Shown: one piece after another, positions 49,381 to 60,264 of the stretch | Numbering within the stretch: position 1 is the stretch's first letter | Layout of the letters: every line of letters begins with the position of its first letter | NCBI RefSeq assembly: GCF_031143425.1 | Contig: NC_090445.1 | Coordinates: 1,580,850,049-1,580,914,048 of the forward strand | DNA from: Pleurodeles waltl | Lineage: Eukaryota > Chordata > Amphibia > Caudata > Salamandridae | Direction: 5' to 3' | DNA: 64,000 nucleotides | Notes under the pieces: model-generated | What the model saw: the letters and a program-made list of their open reading frames with translations, nothing else | Database searches by the model: none | What the model was told of the DNA's origin: nothing | Program-made: the position numbers and the translations under genes

Positions 49381-50808
49381 TTAAAATTCTGTCAGTTCTC
49401 TTTTCCTTTTAGTTCCCCTAGTTTGCGCTTTGTATTCTTCTGCCATTCTTTTCATAATTTTCTCTTCTTTTCTTCTTTTAATTCTTTCCATAATCATTAT
49501 TATTCCCCTTTTTATTCCCCAAATTCCCAATATGCAAATTATTACTATTAATATTCCTTCTATTATTTTCAGCAATATTCCATTCCAAATTCCCCCAATC
49601 CAATGTCCCACTGAAACAATACCTTTTCCAACCTTCTCCCACACTCCTGGTTCTTTCAATTCCTTCAAATCTGCACTCTCTTTTGTTAGATTAGCAAGCA
49701 TAGTTTTAATTTTCACACTATTGTCAGGAATATATGTACAACAGTGTCGTGCACCAAGCATTTTGCAAACGCCACCATCCTTTGCTAAAAGAATGTCTAA
49801 AGCAAGCCTATTTTGAAGAGTCATAGCTCTTTCCGCTGCAAGTTCAGCATCTATCAGGATTATAGCACCTGAAAACTTTGTCAACATGTTATCCACTATA
49901 GTAGACAACTTTCTTATTTTGATGGAATTCCAGCAAGTCTCATCCGGTTTAGCAATGTCTCAGCTGGTTGTTTGTTTCACGTTATATTGTAGCAAGCAAT
50001 ATCATTTATTACCCTTTCAATCGACAGAGTCCATAAAACTTTTCTTTTCTATTGGTATCTCTTCCTCTTCTTCGTTCTCGATGCTTAGAGATACAAACTC
50101 GTCAGTCCAATCGTCATTGACTACATATGCCCATTCAGGACCGGAATATCTCCTGTTTGGTATCCTTTTCCTTTTCAATTTTGCTTCTCTTTTTGATTCT
50201 GCTTCGCTGGTACTTTCCTCTTTTGTCAAGTCTTTTTCTTCACTCGGGGATGGTGCCCCGACAGTTACTTCTTTTCTTTTCTCTTTCACTTTTGGCCTTC
50301 CTCCGTCGTTCAAATTTTCTTCAGTCCTTTGTTTTATTGGTGATATGCTTAGTCTTCTCTTTGCACCATGTCCATTTGTTGGACCTGCGATCTTTTCTGA
50401 GGAAGCTTGAACCTTTTCGTTCTGTTCTGCCTCGTCCCCTCCTTCTGGGGAATCAATCACGTTCTCTTTTTCTTTTTCTATACCGTCTGCTTCTGGGAAA
50501 GCCCTCCTCTGATCAGGCTCTCCTGCTTTTTCACCTTTTTCGAGCCCTTCTTCACCGTTACTTTCGTCAGGCTCTGTATCACTTTCAGCTGCTTCAGGTT
50601 CTTTGTCACCTTCAGCTGCTTCAGGCTCTTTGCTACCCTCAGCTGCTTCAGGCTCTTTGTCACCTTCAGCTGCTTCGTCGCTGTCTGAACTTTCTCCTTG
50701 GTCTCCCCCAAGCGAGTTGGTCTCTTCGTCCTCAGAGAATATCTCTCTCTCTCCCGTTTCTGCCTGTCCGCTTTCAGTTCGGTTTTGCTCTGCCTCAGCA
50801 CTGCTTTG
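49381..50808 (-). pseudogene. env with surface subunit deleted (acidic leader + TM remain)
   Basis: Two open blocks in the same frame. The first, 50808-50017 (~264 codons), overlaps the end of pol by ~330 bp, has no in-frame ATG until just before its stop, and encodes a very acidic region (27-bp-repeat units giving EPEAAEGDK) followed by a basic stretch (KREAKLKRKRIPNRR). The second, open from 49959 to 49381, is the TM subunit: LQNRLALDILLAKDGGVC, then a Cys-Cys motif with seven residues between the first Cys and the pair, then WIGGIWNGILLKIIEG and a hydrophobic anchor, and a long Lys/Arg-rich tail. The whole SU and the SU/TM cleavage region are missing, with several stops at 49960-50016. The open first block could alternatively be a leader or accessory product read from a spliced mRNA. 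Confidence 0.8.
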
Positions 50809-52718
50809 TCAGGCACTGGTAGTTTCAGCGCTTCAACTTCCTCATCTGTGGGACACAACACCTTCTTTGTGTGACTGGCGTGAATCCAGTTGGGAACCCC
50901 CGCACACTTCACAGCGGTAGTTGTCGTCAGGATCACTTGGAAAGGGCCTTTCCAACGGGGTTCCAGACACGACTTTCTCACGTGCTTCTTTACCACGACC
51001 CAGTCACCTGCTCTCAGTGCGTGTCCTGGACCTTGGATCGGTGGCAAGGTGGTCGCTTCCACCTGGTGAGAGAAAGAGCGAACCACGTCAGCTAGACCCT
51101 TGCAGTAGTCTAACACCATATCATCTGTAATATTCAAAAGCGCGTTTGCGGGAACTGCAGGAAGTCTCATAGCCCTGCCCATGAGAATTTCGTGCGGAGA
51201 CAATCCAGTCTTTCTATCAGGGGTGTTTCTCATTGACATTAGCACTAAGGGCAATGCGTCAGGCCATTTCAAATTTGTCGATGCACATATTTTCGCCATT
51301 CTTGATTTCAGTGTACCATTCATTTGCTCCACCAGTCCTGAGGCTTCAGGGCGATAGCTACAATGCAGTTTTTGCTCAATGTTCAGCGCTTCGCAAAGTA
51401 ACTTTATCACCTCGTTATTGAAGTGACTTCCCCTATCTGATTCTAAAGAGATCGGGAATCCGAAACGTGGTATTAACTCTCTCAACAATAGCTTTGCAAC
51501 TGTAAGGCTGTCATTTCTACGTGTGGGGTATGCCTCAATCCAATGACTAAAAATGCACACAATCACCAACACATACTTCAGGCCTCCATGCACAGGCATC
51601 TCAATGAAGTCCATCTGCATACGACTAAAAGGCCCGCTTGCCCTACCAATGTGGCTCGCGTTCACAACTGTTCCCTTTCCTGGGTTCATCTGCTGGCAAG
51701 TGACACATCGATGGCAAACTGCTTCTGCAGCTTGATGAAATCTGGGGTTAAACCAATCAGTTTTGAACAATCTTATCATGGCATCTCTCCCTAGGTGAGC
51801 CTGCCCATGATAGAACCGCGCAAGCTGTGATAAGAGACTATTTGGCAAAACAAATTTTCCCTCATTTGAAACCCATAACTCGTCTGGTCTCTTTATACAT
51901 TGTGATTTAATCCAGGAATCTCTTTCATCCTCCCTGACATTATTTTGTAATGCTTTTAGTTCATCTATTGTATCTACAACCTTCAAGGCAAATGCTTCAG
52001 CTGGTTCTAGTTCTGGCTCACTTATTGAATTCCATTCGTCCCTGAGTAATATACAGTTCAAGGCACAAAATCTCGCGACTTGATCCGCATATGCATTTCC
52101 CAGAGAAACATAGTCCTGTCCTTTCGTGTGAGCACTGCACTTTACCACTGCAACTTCGGCTGGCACTTGAATGGCGTGTAACAATTCCCTTATCCTCTCC
52201 CCGTTCTTCACTGGGGATCCTGAAGAAGTCAGGAAACCTCTCTGTGACCATAGTTGTCCAAAGTCATGCACAATCCCAAACCCGTATTGACTATCAGTGT
52301 AAATGGTGACTTTCATCGATGCAGACAGTTGACATGCTCTGGTAAGGGCTCCAAGTTCTGCTACTTGTGCAGAATAGACTCCTTGAAGCCATCCCGCTTC
52401 CAAGACCCCTGTTACAGTACATACAGCATATCCTGCTTTCAAAATCCCCATCCCGTCTCTTAGACATGAACCATCAACAAAAAGAATTTGGTCATTTTCA
52501 TCAAGCTTAGTATCCTTAATGTCAGGTCGAGGTTTTGTGCAAAATTCAGTCACCTGAAGGCAGTCATGCTCGACGTCTTCAGCGTTCTCAATTTCGGCAT
52601 TTTCTCCAGGGAGCAAGGTTGCTGGATTCAAGGTAGTGCACCTTTTCAGCTGCACATTCGGTGAGCCCAGAATTATCGTTTCATACCTTGTAAGTCTCGC
52701 TCCGGTCATGTGTTGCGT
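50478..52718 (-). pseudogene. pol, 3' part: RNase H and integrase
   Basis: Continues in the same frame after an in-frame TGA at 52719-52721. Counting from the Met at 52709: RNase H has D79 (LFVDGS), E118, D139 (IYTDS) and D209; integrase has H301, H305, C335, C338, and catalytic D367, D425 and E461 with 35 residues between the last two. The C-terminal domain has the gammaretrovirus-type WKGPFQVILTTTTAVK...NWIHASHTKKV. All catalytic residues are present. After about residue 610 it carries a Lys-rich tail with tandem LKQLKVTKS-like units encoded by the 27-bp repeat at 50585-50677, in the zone shared with env. It lacks a genuine N-terminus because of the nonsense codon. Confidence 0.88.
50585..50677. 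repeat. 27-bp tandem repeat in the pol/env overlap (~3.4 copies)
   Basis: Units at 50585-50611, 50612-50638 and 50639-50665 plus a 12-base partial. Nine-codon units in both coding frames of the minus strand: a Lys/Leu-rich unit in pol and a Glu/Ala/Pro-rich unit in env. Confidence 0.9.
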
Positions 52719-55508
52719 TCAGGAGCGGGTCAAAAGTATCTCAACTGAGTGAGGGACCATGACTGTTACTGGGTGTCCCATCACTATTCCTTCACTCTGA
52801 GTGAGGCTGATACCAACTGCTGCTACGGCGCGCAAACACCCTGGGAGTGCTGCTGCGACCGGATCCAAAGTAGCTGAAAAATACGCTACTGGTCTGTTTA
52901 CGCCACCATGGGCTTGAGTCAAGACAGACAAAGAACATGCATCACGTTCATGACAAAACAATGTGAAAGGCTTTGTGTAATCAGGCATACCTAAAGCTGG
53001 AGCCCTGCACATGCATTCCTTCAATTCAACAAAAGCATCCATCTCATCTCCTTTCAGCTCAATTTGATCCAAGACATCCTTCTGGGTCAGTTTCAGTAAA
53101 GGCTTTGCTAGAGTTGAGAAGTTGAGAATCCACTGGCGACAATAACCCACCATTCCCAAAAACTTCCTCACCTCCCTCCTTGTCTTTGGTGGACTCATTT
53201 GAAGTACACTCGTTATTCTTTCCTTCATTATTCTCCGCGACCCTTTCTCTATCTGGTGACCCAAGTATTTCACTTTCTTCTGACAGAACTGCAATTTGGA
53301 AGGAGACACCTTGTGTCCATTCCTTCCCAAATGATTCAACAGAGCAATGGTATCGGCTGTGCAGCCACTTTCTGTCTTTGATGCAACCAGTAAGTCATCA
53401 ATGTACTGTACTAAGGTTGACTCGAATGGCAATTCTAATGCTTCCAAATCTTTCTTTAGAATCTGATTGAAGATTGACGGTGACTCAGAAAACCCTTGAG
53501 GAATTCGACACCAACTGTACATTCTGTCTAGGAATTTGAAACAAAAGAGAAATTGGCTGTCCTCATGAAGAGGCACCGAGAAGAATGCTTGTGACAAATC
53601 GATGACTGAGAACCACTCAGCATCGCAAGGGACCTGGAACATTATCACAGCTGGATTCGGTACTACAGGGCAGCATTTGACTATGATGTCATTTATTTTC
53701 CTCAAGTCCTGCACGAGTCGGACCTTTCCACTCGGCTTTATTAGTCCCATTATTGGTGAATTACATGGACTGCTTAACACTTCTTTCAGTACTCCCTGTT
53801 TTACAAATTCGTCAATAAGTTGAGCAACTTTCATGAGGGTGTCTTGTGCCATGTGGTATTGTGGGGTCTGGGGAAAGATCGCATTGGGCTTTACAGTCAC
53901 TTTCACTGGTTCCACTCCTTTCATCAATCCCACCTCTTTCCCTGTCATATCCCACACTTCCTTTCCGACTGTTTCCCGTAATTCGGCTGGAATATCTTCT
54001 TCAGTTATCATCGGGAAAAGACAAATCAGAGGATACTCTTCATCTACAGTTTCCATCTCATCCCCCTCTACACTGTCCTCTTCTTCCCCATCACTGCTCG
54101 TCTGTATTGTTATTCCTTCGTTCGAACACATGATCGAACAACCCAATTTGCACAATAGTTCTCTCCCTAATAGTGCTATCGGGCTTGAGTCACATACCAC
54201 AAACTGATGTACCCCTTGATAGTTACCGATGCTGACTGGTACCGGATCTGTTATTGGGTTCGTCAGATGTCTGTTTGCTACTCCCACCACTTGAACTGTC
54301 CTCCCTGAGAGTGGCAAATTTCGTACTTCACTGCTCTTAACAGTTGAACCTGTGGCTCCCGTGTCAACCAAGAATGAGACATGATGACCCATCACTCTTC
54401 CCTCCACGTACGGACCCTTTTGATCAACTTCCAAGGATGCTGCAAGCACACAATCTCCTTCTTCTTCTGAACTTTCACTCTCCCATACATTGTTTATTCC
54501 ACTCTCACTGTGTAATGGGAACTGTTGTACGGTGCCATTTGTACTCATTACCTGACCCGAGACCTGTGGAGGAACCATCACTTGCTGCTGACTCATTGGT
54601 GCCAAAGGTATTTGCATTTGCTGATTAGGTACCATAGGTAACTGCTGTTGCATTGGCTGCATTTGCGTCATCTGCATACGAGGCATCTGCATCTGCTGCG
54701 GCTGCATAGGTTGTAGTCCCTGCAATTGATTTATGGTCTGAAAATTTGGGTTTGGACCTCTCATTTTCGGCCCCCTCATTGTCTGAAATGCATTGACATC
54801 ATTGTTTTGCTGACCAACACCTACACCTGCACCTGCACCTTCCTGCACCACCATCGGGCACTCGCGTTTCCAATGACCTACGATTCCGCACGAGTGACAC
54901 GGCATCACCTTCTTCATTGCCTGCACACCCGTCACAACAGTGTTCAAATCCGGACCATTATTCGCAAAACCTCCTCTGCCTCTGCCTCTGGCCTGTGGCT
55001 GAAATGCCGGGTTTCCCTGTAACTGCGGCTGCGGTTGCGGTATCTGCTGTTGGAACCCTTGCAACCCTTGCAGACCTTGCAAACCTGTCTGAGCTGCCTT
55101 AAGCTGCATCATCATCACCTTCTCTTTCAACCTTTTCTGTTTCACTTCAATTTCGTCGCTACAGTATTTCGCATAATTCAATACTTCGTCAATCGGTTTA
55201 GACTGCCAGCAAATCAAATGCGACTTTATCATCTGACTTATCTCTGGCCTCAGCCCTTCCACAAATCTAAACACAAAATGGAGCATGTCCTTCGCCTCTA
55301 TTGTTTCCGTGCCACTGTAGTTCTTAAACGCCTTCAACAACCTCTCATAGTAACTATGAATCGATTCTTTAGCCTCTTGGGCAGTTCGATCAATCTTCTG
55401 CCAATCCACATTTTTCGCGGCAACCTTCGTCTTCAAATGCTCAATCACCTTATAGTACAAGCTCATCACCATAGGTGATGGTGCACCCGTCTCCCTGTCG
55501 TCTCTGGT
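52719..55508 (-). pseudogene. gag C-terminus + protease + reverse transcriptase, one continuous frame
   Basis: Open from 55508 (after a TGA at 55509-55511) to the TGA at 52719-52721. Counting from the Met at 55472: capsid C-terminal domain (about 1-120), Leu-Gln-Gly repeats and an RGRGRGG patch (130-168), one CCHC zinc knuckle C192-x2-C-x4-H-x4-C205, a Met/Gln/Pro-rich linker (247-305), protease VDTGATGST (D370), RT with D625 (VIDLSQAF) and YIDD at 690-693, ending in the RT/RNase H connection. Gag NC runs into protease without the stop or frame change typical of gammaretroviruses. The final TGA cuts off RNase H and integrase; it is a single-codon nonsense change, possibly CGA to TGA. Confidence 0.88.
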
Positions 55509-57691
55509 TCACTTGTCGGCCAACCTACAGCTCTTTTGCAATCCTCCCACAAATCTGCCGGAACCACAATCTCAAAGAGAGTATTCAGGTCTTCCCAGAG
55601 ACATTTTGCAAGCTTCACAAACCTGTCAGTCTGCTGATACCATTCAATCGGTTTCTCTCTCAGTTTGGGAAAATCATCCGTAAAAGACTGAATGTCACTT
55701 CTGTGCCATGGTACATGTATTAATTTTCCCCCTGCTGTCTCCCTAATTGGTAACATAGTTACTGTATCACTGCTCTGTGGTCTTTTCTCATTGTGCTCTG
55801 TAGCGCTGTCCCTCCTCTTTTCCTTTCTCTTTACCCACCTGCTTTCCCAGTTGTCTAAGCACCTCCACACTTGTGCACTCTGCAGCAATTCTCTAAGGTG
55901 CGCCTTCATGCCTGCTGACCTCATGTGTTCAAAATCTGTGGCCCCAAAATCCAACCTGTAGCTCCTGCTCAAGTGTTTTGTCTTGTCTATGTCAACCCCG
56001 TATTTGTCAGCTATTTCCTGCAAGCTTTTATGTACCTTGTTCACCTCCTTCGTAATCTTTGGACATAGATACCTCAGCTCCTCTCCCGAGTAGGACTCTA
56101 ACCTATTCACACCCATAGTCCCTTCCACCAATTCTTGTGCTTCCATGTTTAACCTCATCCTATTCAGATAATCTTCTCCTTTCCCACTGGCTGAGCCCTG
56201 GGTGGAATTCAAACTGTTAAACCACTGTGTCAGCTGTTGCGCATTCACCCCCATCAGTGTAGCGTTCACATCGACTGCCATTGATGGTTGCGGCAACTTT
56301 TCAGTGTTCGATGTTAGAGGTATTATCAGGGGGGGGCTCGACCTCACCAGTGTTGACTGAGCACACATGGGACTAAACTCCATCAAGGACCCAGATCCAT
56401 TTGGCTGAGCCGCTATTGGAGTTATCCCTGGAGTGTTTTCTATGCACCTCCTTTCGGTCCCATTCTGCAGCATTGATCCCTGACCGCTCAGACCTAAGTT
56501 AGGCTGACTATACAAAGGTACCGGTGGACCTACAGTAATGGGTAGTGATATCGCATCTGGGTTTTGTCCATTTCCCATGTTCTGAGGCATGTTCATTCCC
56601 ACACCATGGGTCATCATTGCCGGCATGCCCATCTGACTCCCCGTCATTTGAGCATGTGCGTTTCCCCCCTGCATCTGCTTTTGGGGCATCAAAAACTGAG
56701 TTGATTCAGCTTGTGCCAATGTCTGGTTGTGACCATTCTGTACTCCCCTTACGGTTTGTTCTAGAATCATTCCTCCACTGTTGTCACTGCTGTAGTACCC
56801 TGGCATCTGCGGCTGATAATTTTCTGCTGGTTTCAACATGGGCACATCTGGATATATTCTCCTAACCTGCGGTATCTGCGGGGTGAACAATAAACTCGGG
56901 TCCTTAGATCCCGATGACGCTCCTGAACTCTGGGTTTCACTGTTCCGTACCGGTGCCGGAGGGGCAGAACTGGTACTTGGACCTTGTCCATTCTCCGCAT
57001 AAGGTGGTGGACGGTCGTTCAGCAATTGCATTATTAACTCCTCATCCTCTAACTCCTCTTCTCTTCTCAACTTTTCCTCGTCCTCTCTATCCTTGGAACA
57101 CTTCCTGTCTGTCTTACAGGTAGCTTTCTTACCTGCCTCCCCTTCTTCCTTAGTAATTGCGGGAAACAATTTTATCCCCTGCAATACATCTGACCTCCAC
57201 ACCTTCTGTGCATTATCCCACCTAGCATCCGCTAGTGTCTTTTCTACCTTTCTCATCCTGGTCTCAAACTTCTTCTGCTGTTGCTGTCTGGCCATTAGTT
57301 CCCAAATCGCTAGAGCCTCAAACTGGGCTGGCCTTGGAGGCACCTTCATGTCGTACATCGTGAATCTCAAATTCTCTAGGATCCTTATATTGAATGTCCC
57401 ATGTATCGGGAACGCTACGCTCCCATGTTTCTCTGTCAGTTTGTGCCATTGCTTTAGCCAAAGACACGGAGCTACCCCCTTCTCTTCCATTACAATGTAA
57501 GCTGGTGTGCCCTCGGGCGGCGTCTCCTCTCCTACGCTCGCTTTAATGTAAGACTCCCCCTTCATCGCACTCCTAAATGCTTTAAAGAATTTCATTTTCT
57601 CGTCTTTTATTTCACAAAGTTTGTAATCAATAGGTGACTTTAATTCCCGGAATACTCTTCGCTTGTCTTTCCCCTTCCAATCGAGTCCCAC
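55466..57691 (-). pseudogene. gag, N-terminal part (matrix, PPPY, proline-rich, capsid NTD)
   Basis: Open for 741 residues. The conventional start position reads GTG followed by GLDWKGK, so Gly2 would be a myristoylation candidate if the codon were originally ATG; a stop lies 15 codons upstream and no ATG intervenes. A basic matrix-like region comes first, then a coiled acidic/basic segment (140-220), the late-domain motif PPPY at 228-231, a long Pro/Gln/Met-rich linker, and a capsid-like region near the end (FTDDFPKLREKPIEWYQQTD). It stops at 55466-55468; capsid sequence continues in the -1 frame, which is open from 55508, so the break lies in a 40-base interval inside capsid. No slippery heptamer is visible there, so mutation is more likely than programmed shifting. 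Confidence 0.85.
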
Positions 57692-58640
57692 GGACTGCGT
57701 CCAATCCGTGCGCGACCCTTCTCTGCAACCAACCTATCCCAGCGCGGCTCCTAGTGACGTCACACTCACACACACTGCGGCTGACAAAGCCTCGCGGCTA
57801 GTCTTCCTTCACTCAGCTCCTCTCGTAACAACTTCTTGCATGTATCGCGAGCTACCAAAAAAATAAAACAGATCTGTCGGTTTACTACAGGAAGGGTAAC
57901 ACAATCGCTTCAGGACCTTAGGGATTTTTCACTAGCCTCGGCAGTTATTCCATCTTTCTCGGTCCCCACGTTCGCAAGCAAATCTGACCCGCAGACCTAC
58001 TCTCAACTTGTCAATGATCTGTTCTAGTGCACTTAGAATCTTGTCAAAGCCCGAAGTCGAAGTTTCTTTCACTCCCTTACACACGTACCGACTCGTTGAC
58101 CACGCCCGATCAACCTACTAAACCGCCCAGACCACAACATAAAACAACATACTCCGGAGTCTCTTGACCTCGCAGGGCCCGTCTCAACAACAACAACCAC
58201 GTGGACCTTTTTATGCACAAAGCGCCACACGCACATGAAGTTCGACGACTTCCCTACTCTCACACTCGGAGTCGCACCTCCGCTATTTCTATGAAGTTCG
58301 ACGACTTCTCTACTTCTACACTCGGAGTCGCACCTCCGCTATCTTCTAAAAGAAAAATCCTCGCAACCTTTTCACACACCCTGCGGCAATAAGCTGTGCA
58401 AGCGCAAAACCCTAACTTCACTCATACCATCACTAGTACCGCCAACGCCGAATCCACACCTCCATTCTCTCCATTCGCAAGCTCTGAGATCCCGGGAAAG
58501 TCGCGGTGGACCTAGCCCATCATCATTCTGTCAATCTGTTTTACCTAAGAAAAATCTAATTCAACTTCTCGAGTGGGGTCTCAAAATGCGTAACCGTTAA
58601 TTCAACACCATGTACTTTAAGAGTACGGGGTCCCAAAAGA
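57692..58640 (-). other. 5' leader (candidate packaging region)
   Basis: About 950 non-coding bases between PBS and gag. It contains a 56-bp tandem duplication (58235-58290 and 58291-58346) with a perfect GAAGTTCGACGACTTC core in both units, itself an inverted repeat (GAAGT...ACTTC). Retroviral leaders hold the packaging signal and major splice donor; neither is pinpointed here. Confidence 0.6.
58235..58346. repeat. 56-bp tandem duplication in ERV leader
   Basis: Two units starting ATGAAGTTCGACGACTTC at 58235 and 58291, differing at a few pyrimidine positions and a one-base length change. Confidence 0.85.
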
Positions 58641-58661
58641 CGAAACCGTCCTCTGCTACCA
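58641..58661 (-). other. primer binding site complementary to initiator tRNA-Met
   Basis: The minus strand reads TGGTAGCAGAGGACGGTTTCG, five bases inside the 5' LTR. This matches the complement of the 3' end of vertebrate initiator tRNA-Met at 20 of 21 positions, from established knowledge of that tRNA. The single difference is C where T would be expected. Confidence 0.8.
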
Positions 58662-58666
58662 TCTAC

Positions 58667-60260
58667 TGATAGAGCGGTCCGTACTAATAATTTTACCTGT
58701 GTTCGGACGCTCTTTAGGCCGATGAATCTTTTGACTAAGTGGGACTCTCTGTACTCTATATCGGTCAACTTCCTTAAATCAATAATTAATAACGAACATA
58801 AGCAATACCTTGATCAACATAACACTTGACAATTAATCCAGAATACATTTCGGCGAACCCTGACCTTTCAGTCAGGAATAACCACACCAGTTTATTCAAA
58901 GTTAGTGAATTTTATTTCCCTATATTAACAAAGCTAGCACAATATAGATGTGTCTCAACACCAAATGATAAACATATATGGACATTAATAGCTGTCCATA
59001 GCGGCGAAACAGGTGCAATCTATGTAGCATTTGAATCACAAGGCATTCGATAATAGCAATGCAAATCACTAATACGATAATCTGTAACGAACTAATTGCA
59101 TACATTTAGTCAGCATAACAAGATCTCAAATTTCATCGTGCGACATATGGAATCCTCGTCTAACCTCAAATTAGCATCGGCATGTGGGACTTCATGCAAA
59201 AACAATTTAGCAACATTAATTTAGAAAAACTCCTAACTAGGGCTCTTATCAAAATCAGCAGTTGGTTACCTAAAGGAAACACAATGCAATTTTACAATTT
59301 CCTTTCATATTTACCAATTACGATCAGCATACAAGGAAGTCTTCGTCTCACAGGTACTGTTCTTCGGTCAGCATGGGTACCGTTTCGATCGGCATGGGAT
59401 GGGGCAAAGGGGCAGGGGTGGACGGGGCAATTGCCTCACGGCAGCAAGGTAAAACTACTACTTCATGCAAAGGGATCAAAGTTAAAGTCTCTAGGGCAAA
59501 AATCATTAAAGTCTCTTTCTCTCGATTAGAGAAAGCATCAAAGTCTCTTTCAAAATGGCGTCGCAGCAAAGTGGGCCATAATAGCTACGAAGTCTACAAA
59601 ATGGCGGGATGTCCAATAATGGATACTTTCCTCTCGTGCACCTGGGTTTTATAGACAACAGTTCAAATCCAGTAGGGTCTTCCATTGGAGGGTTCATAGG
59701 TTAGCTTCAAATTGTCCAATCAAAAACGACAGTTCTCAAGCTTTTACTTAAGCATACATTATCCTTGGAGATGGGTACGCAAGTTGCAACATTTTATACC
59801 AATTAACTCACTTTCAGAGCTTCCATTGTCCGCACCTGCAGATCGACCTTGGAGTAAAGAGAAAATATGCCAGGCTGGCACGAAACCTTAAGATAAGCAT
59901 GTGAACGGTCTCAGTGGAAAAGTACAGCTTCAAGCAAAAGTACACGTTTAATAGCACATTGGAAAAATACGAGCATCTAAACCGTGAGACCAGGCCACTA
60001 GGCCGAAGCCTGCACTAAAGTAATGCTAAGCTAAAACATTTCAAACAAGCAAATCATAGCACACGTTTACGATTATGTCGGATTAGTGCAATTCTAATAC
60101 ATCACGTTATATAAAGCACGCTTATAAATGTTGGCAAACTACTCTGAGGGCACATTTTGTCCCCGTACAATCTTTATTAGTTCGGTTAAAGTCACACATG
60201 ATTATTTCACACTACGTTTACGTGTTAATAAATGTAAAACCTTCATTTTCTGCTTCATCA
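58667..60260 (-). repeat. 5' LTR
   Basis: Partner of 47728-49321: same 1594-bp length, same TG...CA ends, six differences seen by eye. TATAAAA is at the complement of 59647-59653. Confidence 0.92.
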
Positions 60261-60264
60261 CCAT
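60261..60264. repeat. target-site duplication CCAT (right)
   Basis: Matches 47724-47727 and directly abuts the LTR end. Confidence 0.9.

Larger units (their letters stand above)
47728..60260 (-). mobile_element. gamma/epsilon-type endogenous retrovirus, complete ends, young
   Basis: A 12.5-kb minus-strand provirus flanked by CCAT, with two 1594-bp LTRs. Order on the minus strand: 5' LTR (58667-60260), iMet-like PBS (58641-58661), ~950-bp leader, gag, pro-pol, env, PPT (49322-49332), 3' LTR (47728-49321). Six LTR differences were found by eye (about 0.4%), so insertion was recent. Class I features are a PPPY late motif, one CCHC knuckle, YIDD RT, a GPF-type integrase C-terminus and a Cys-Cys TM immunosuppressive-like region. 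Coding breaks: gag frame change, pol nonsense codon, loss of the env surface subunit. Confidence 0.92.

Noticed and set aside
49886..50822. Plus-strand frames of 174 and 231 codons
   Set aside because: Antisense to the env/pol overlap; their length follows from the charged repeats on the minus strand.
55035..55478. 147-codon plus-strand frame
   Set aside because: Antisense shadow of the gag capsid/nucleocapsid region.
55466..55508. Programmed -1 frameshift site in gag
   Set aside because: No slippery heptamer in the overlap and the break falls inside capsid; mutation is the simpler reading.
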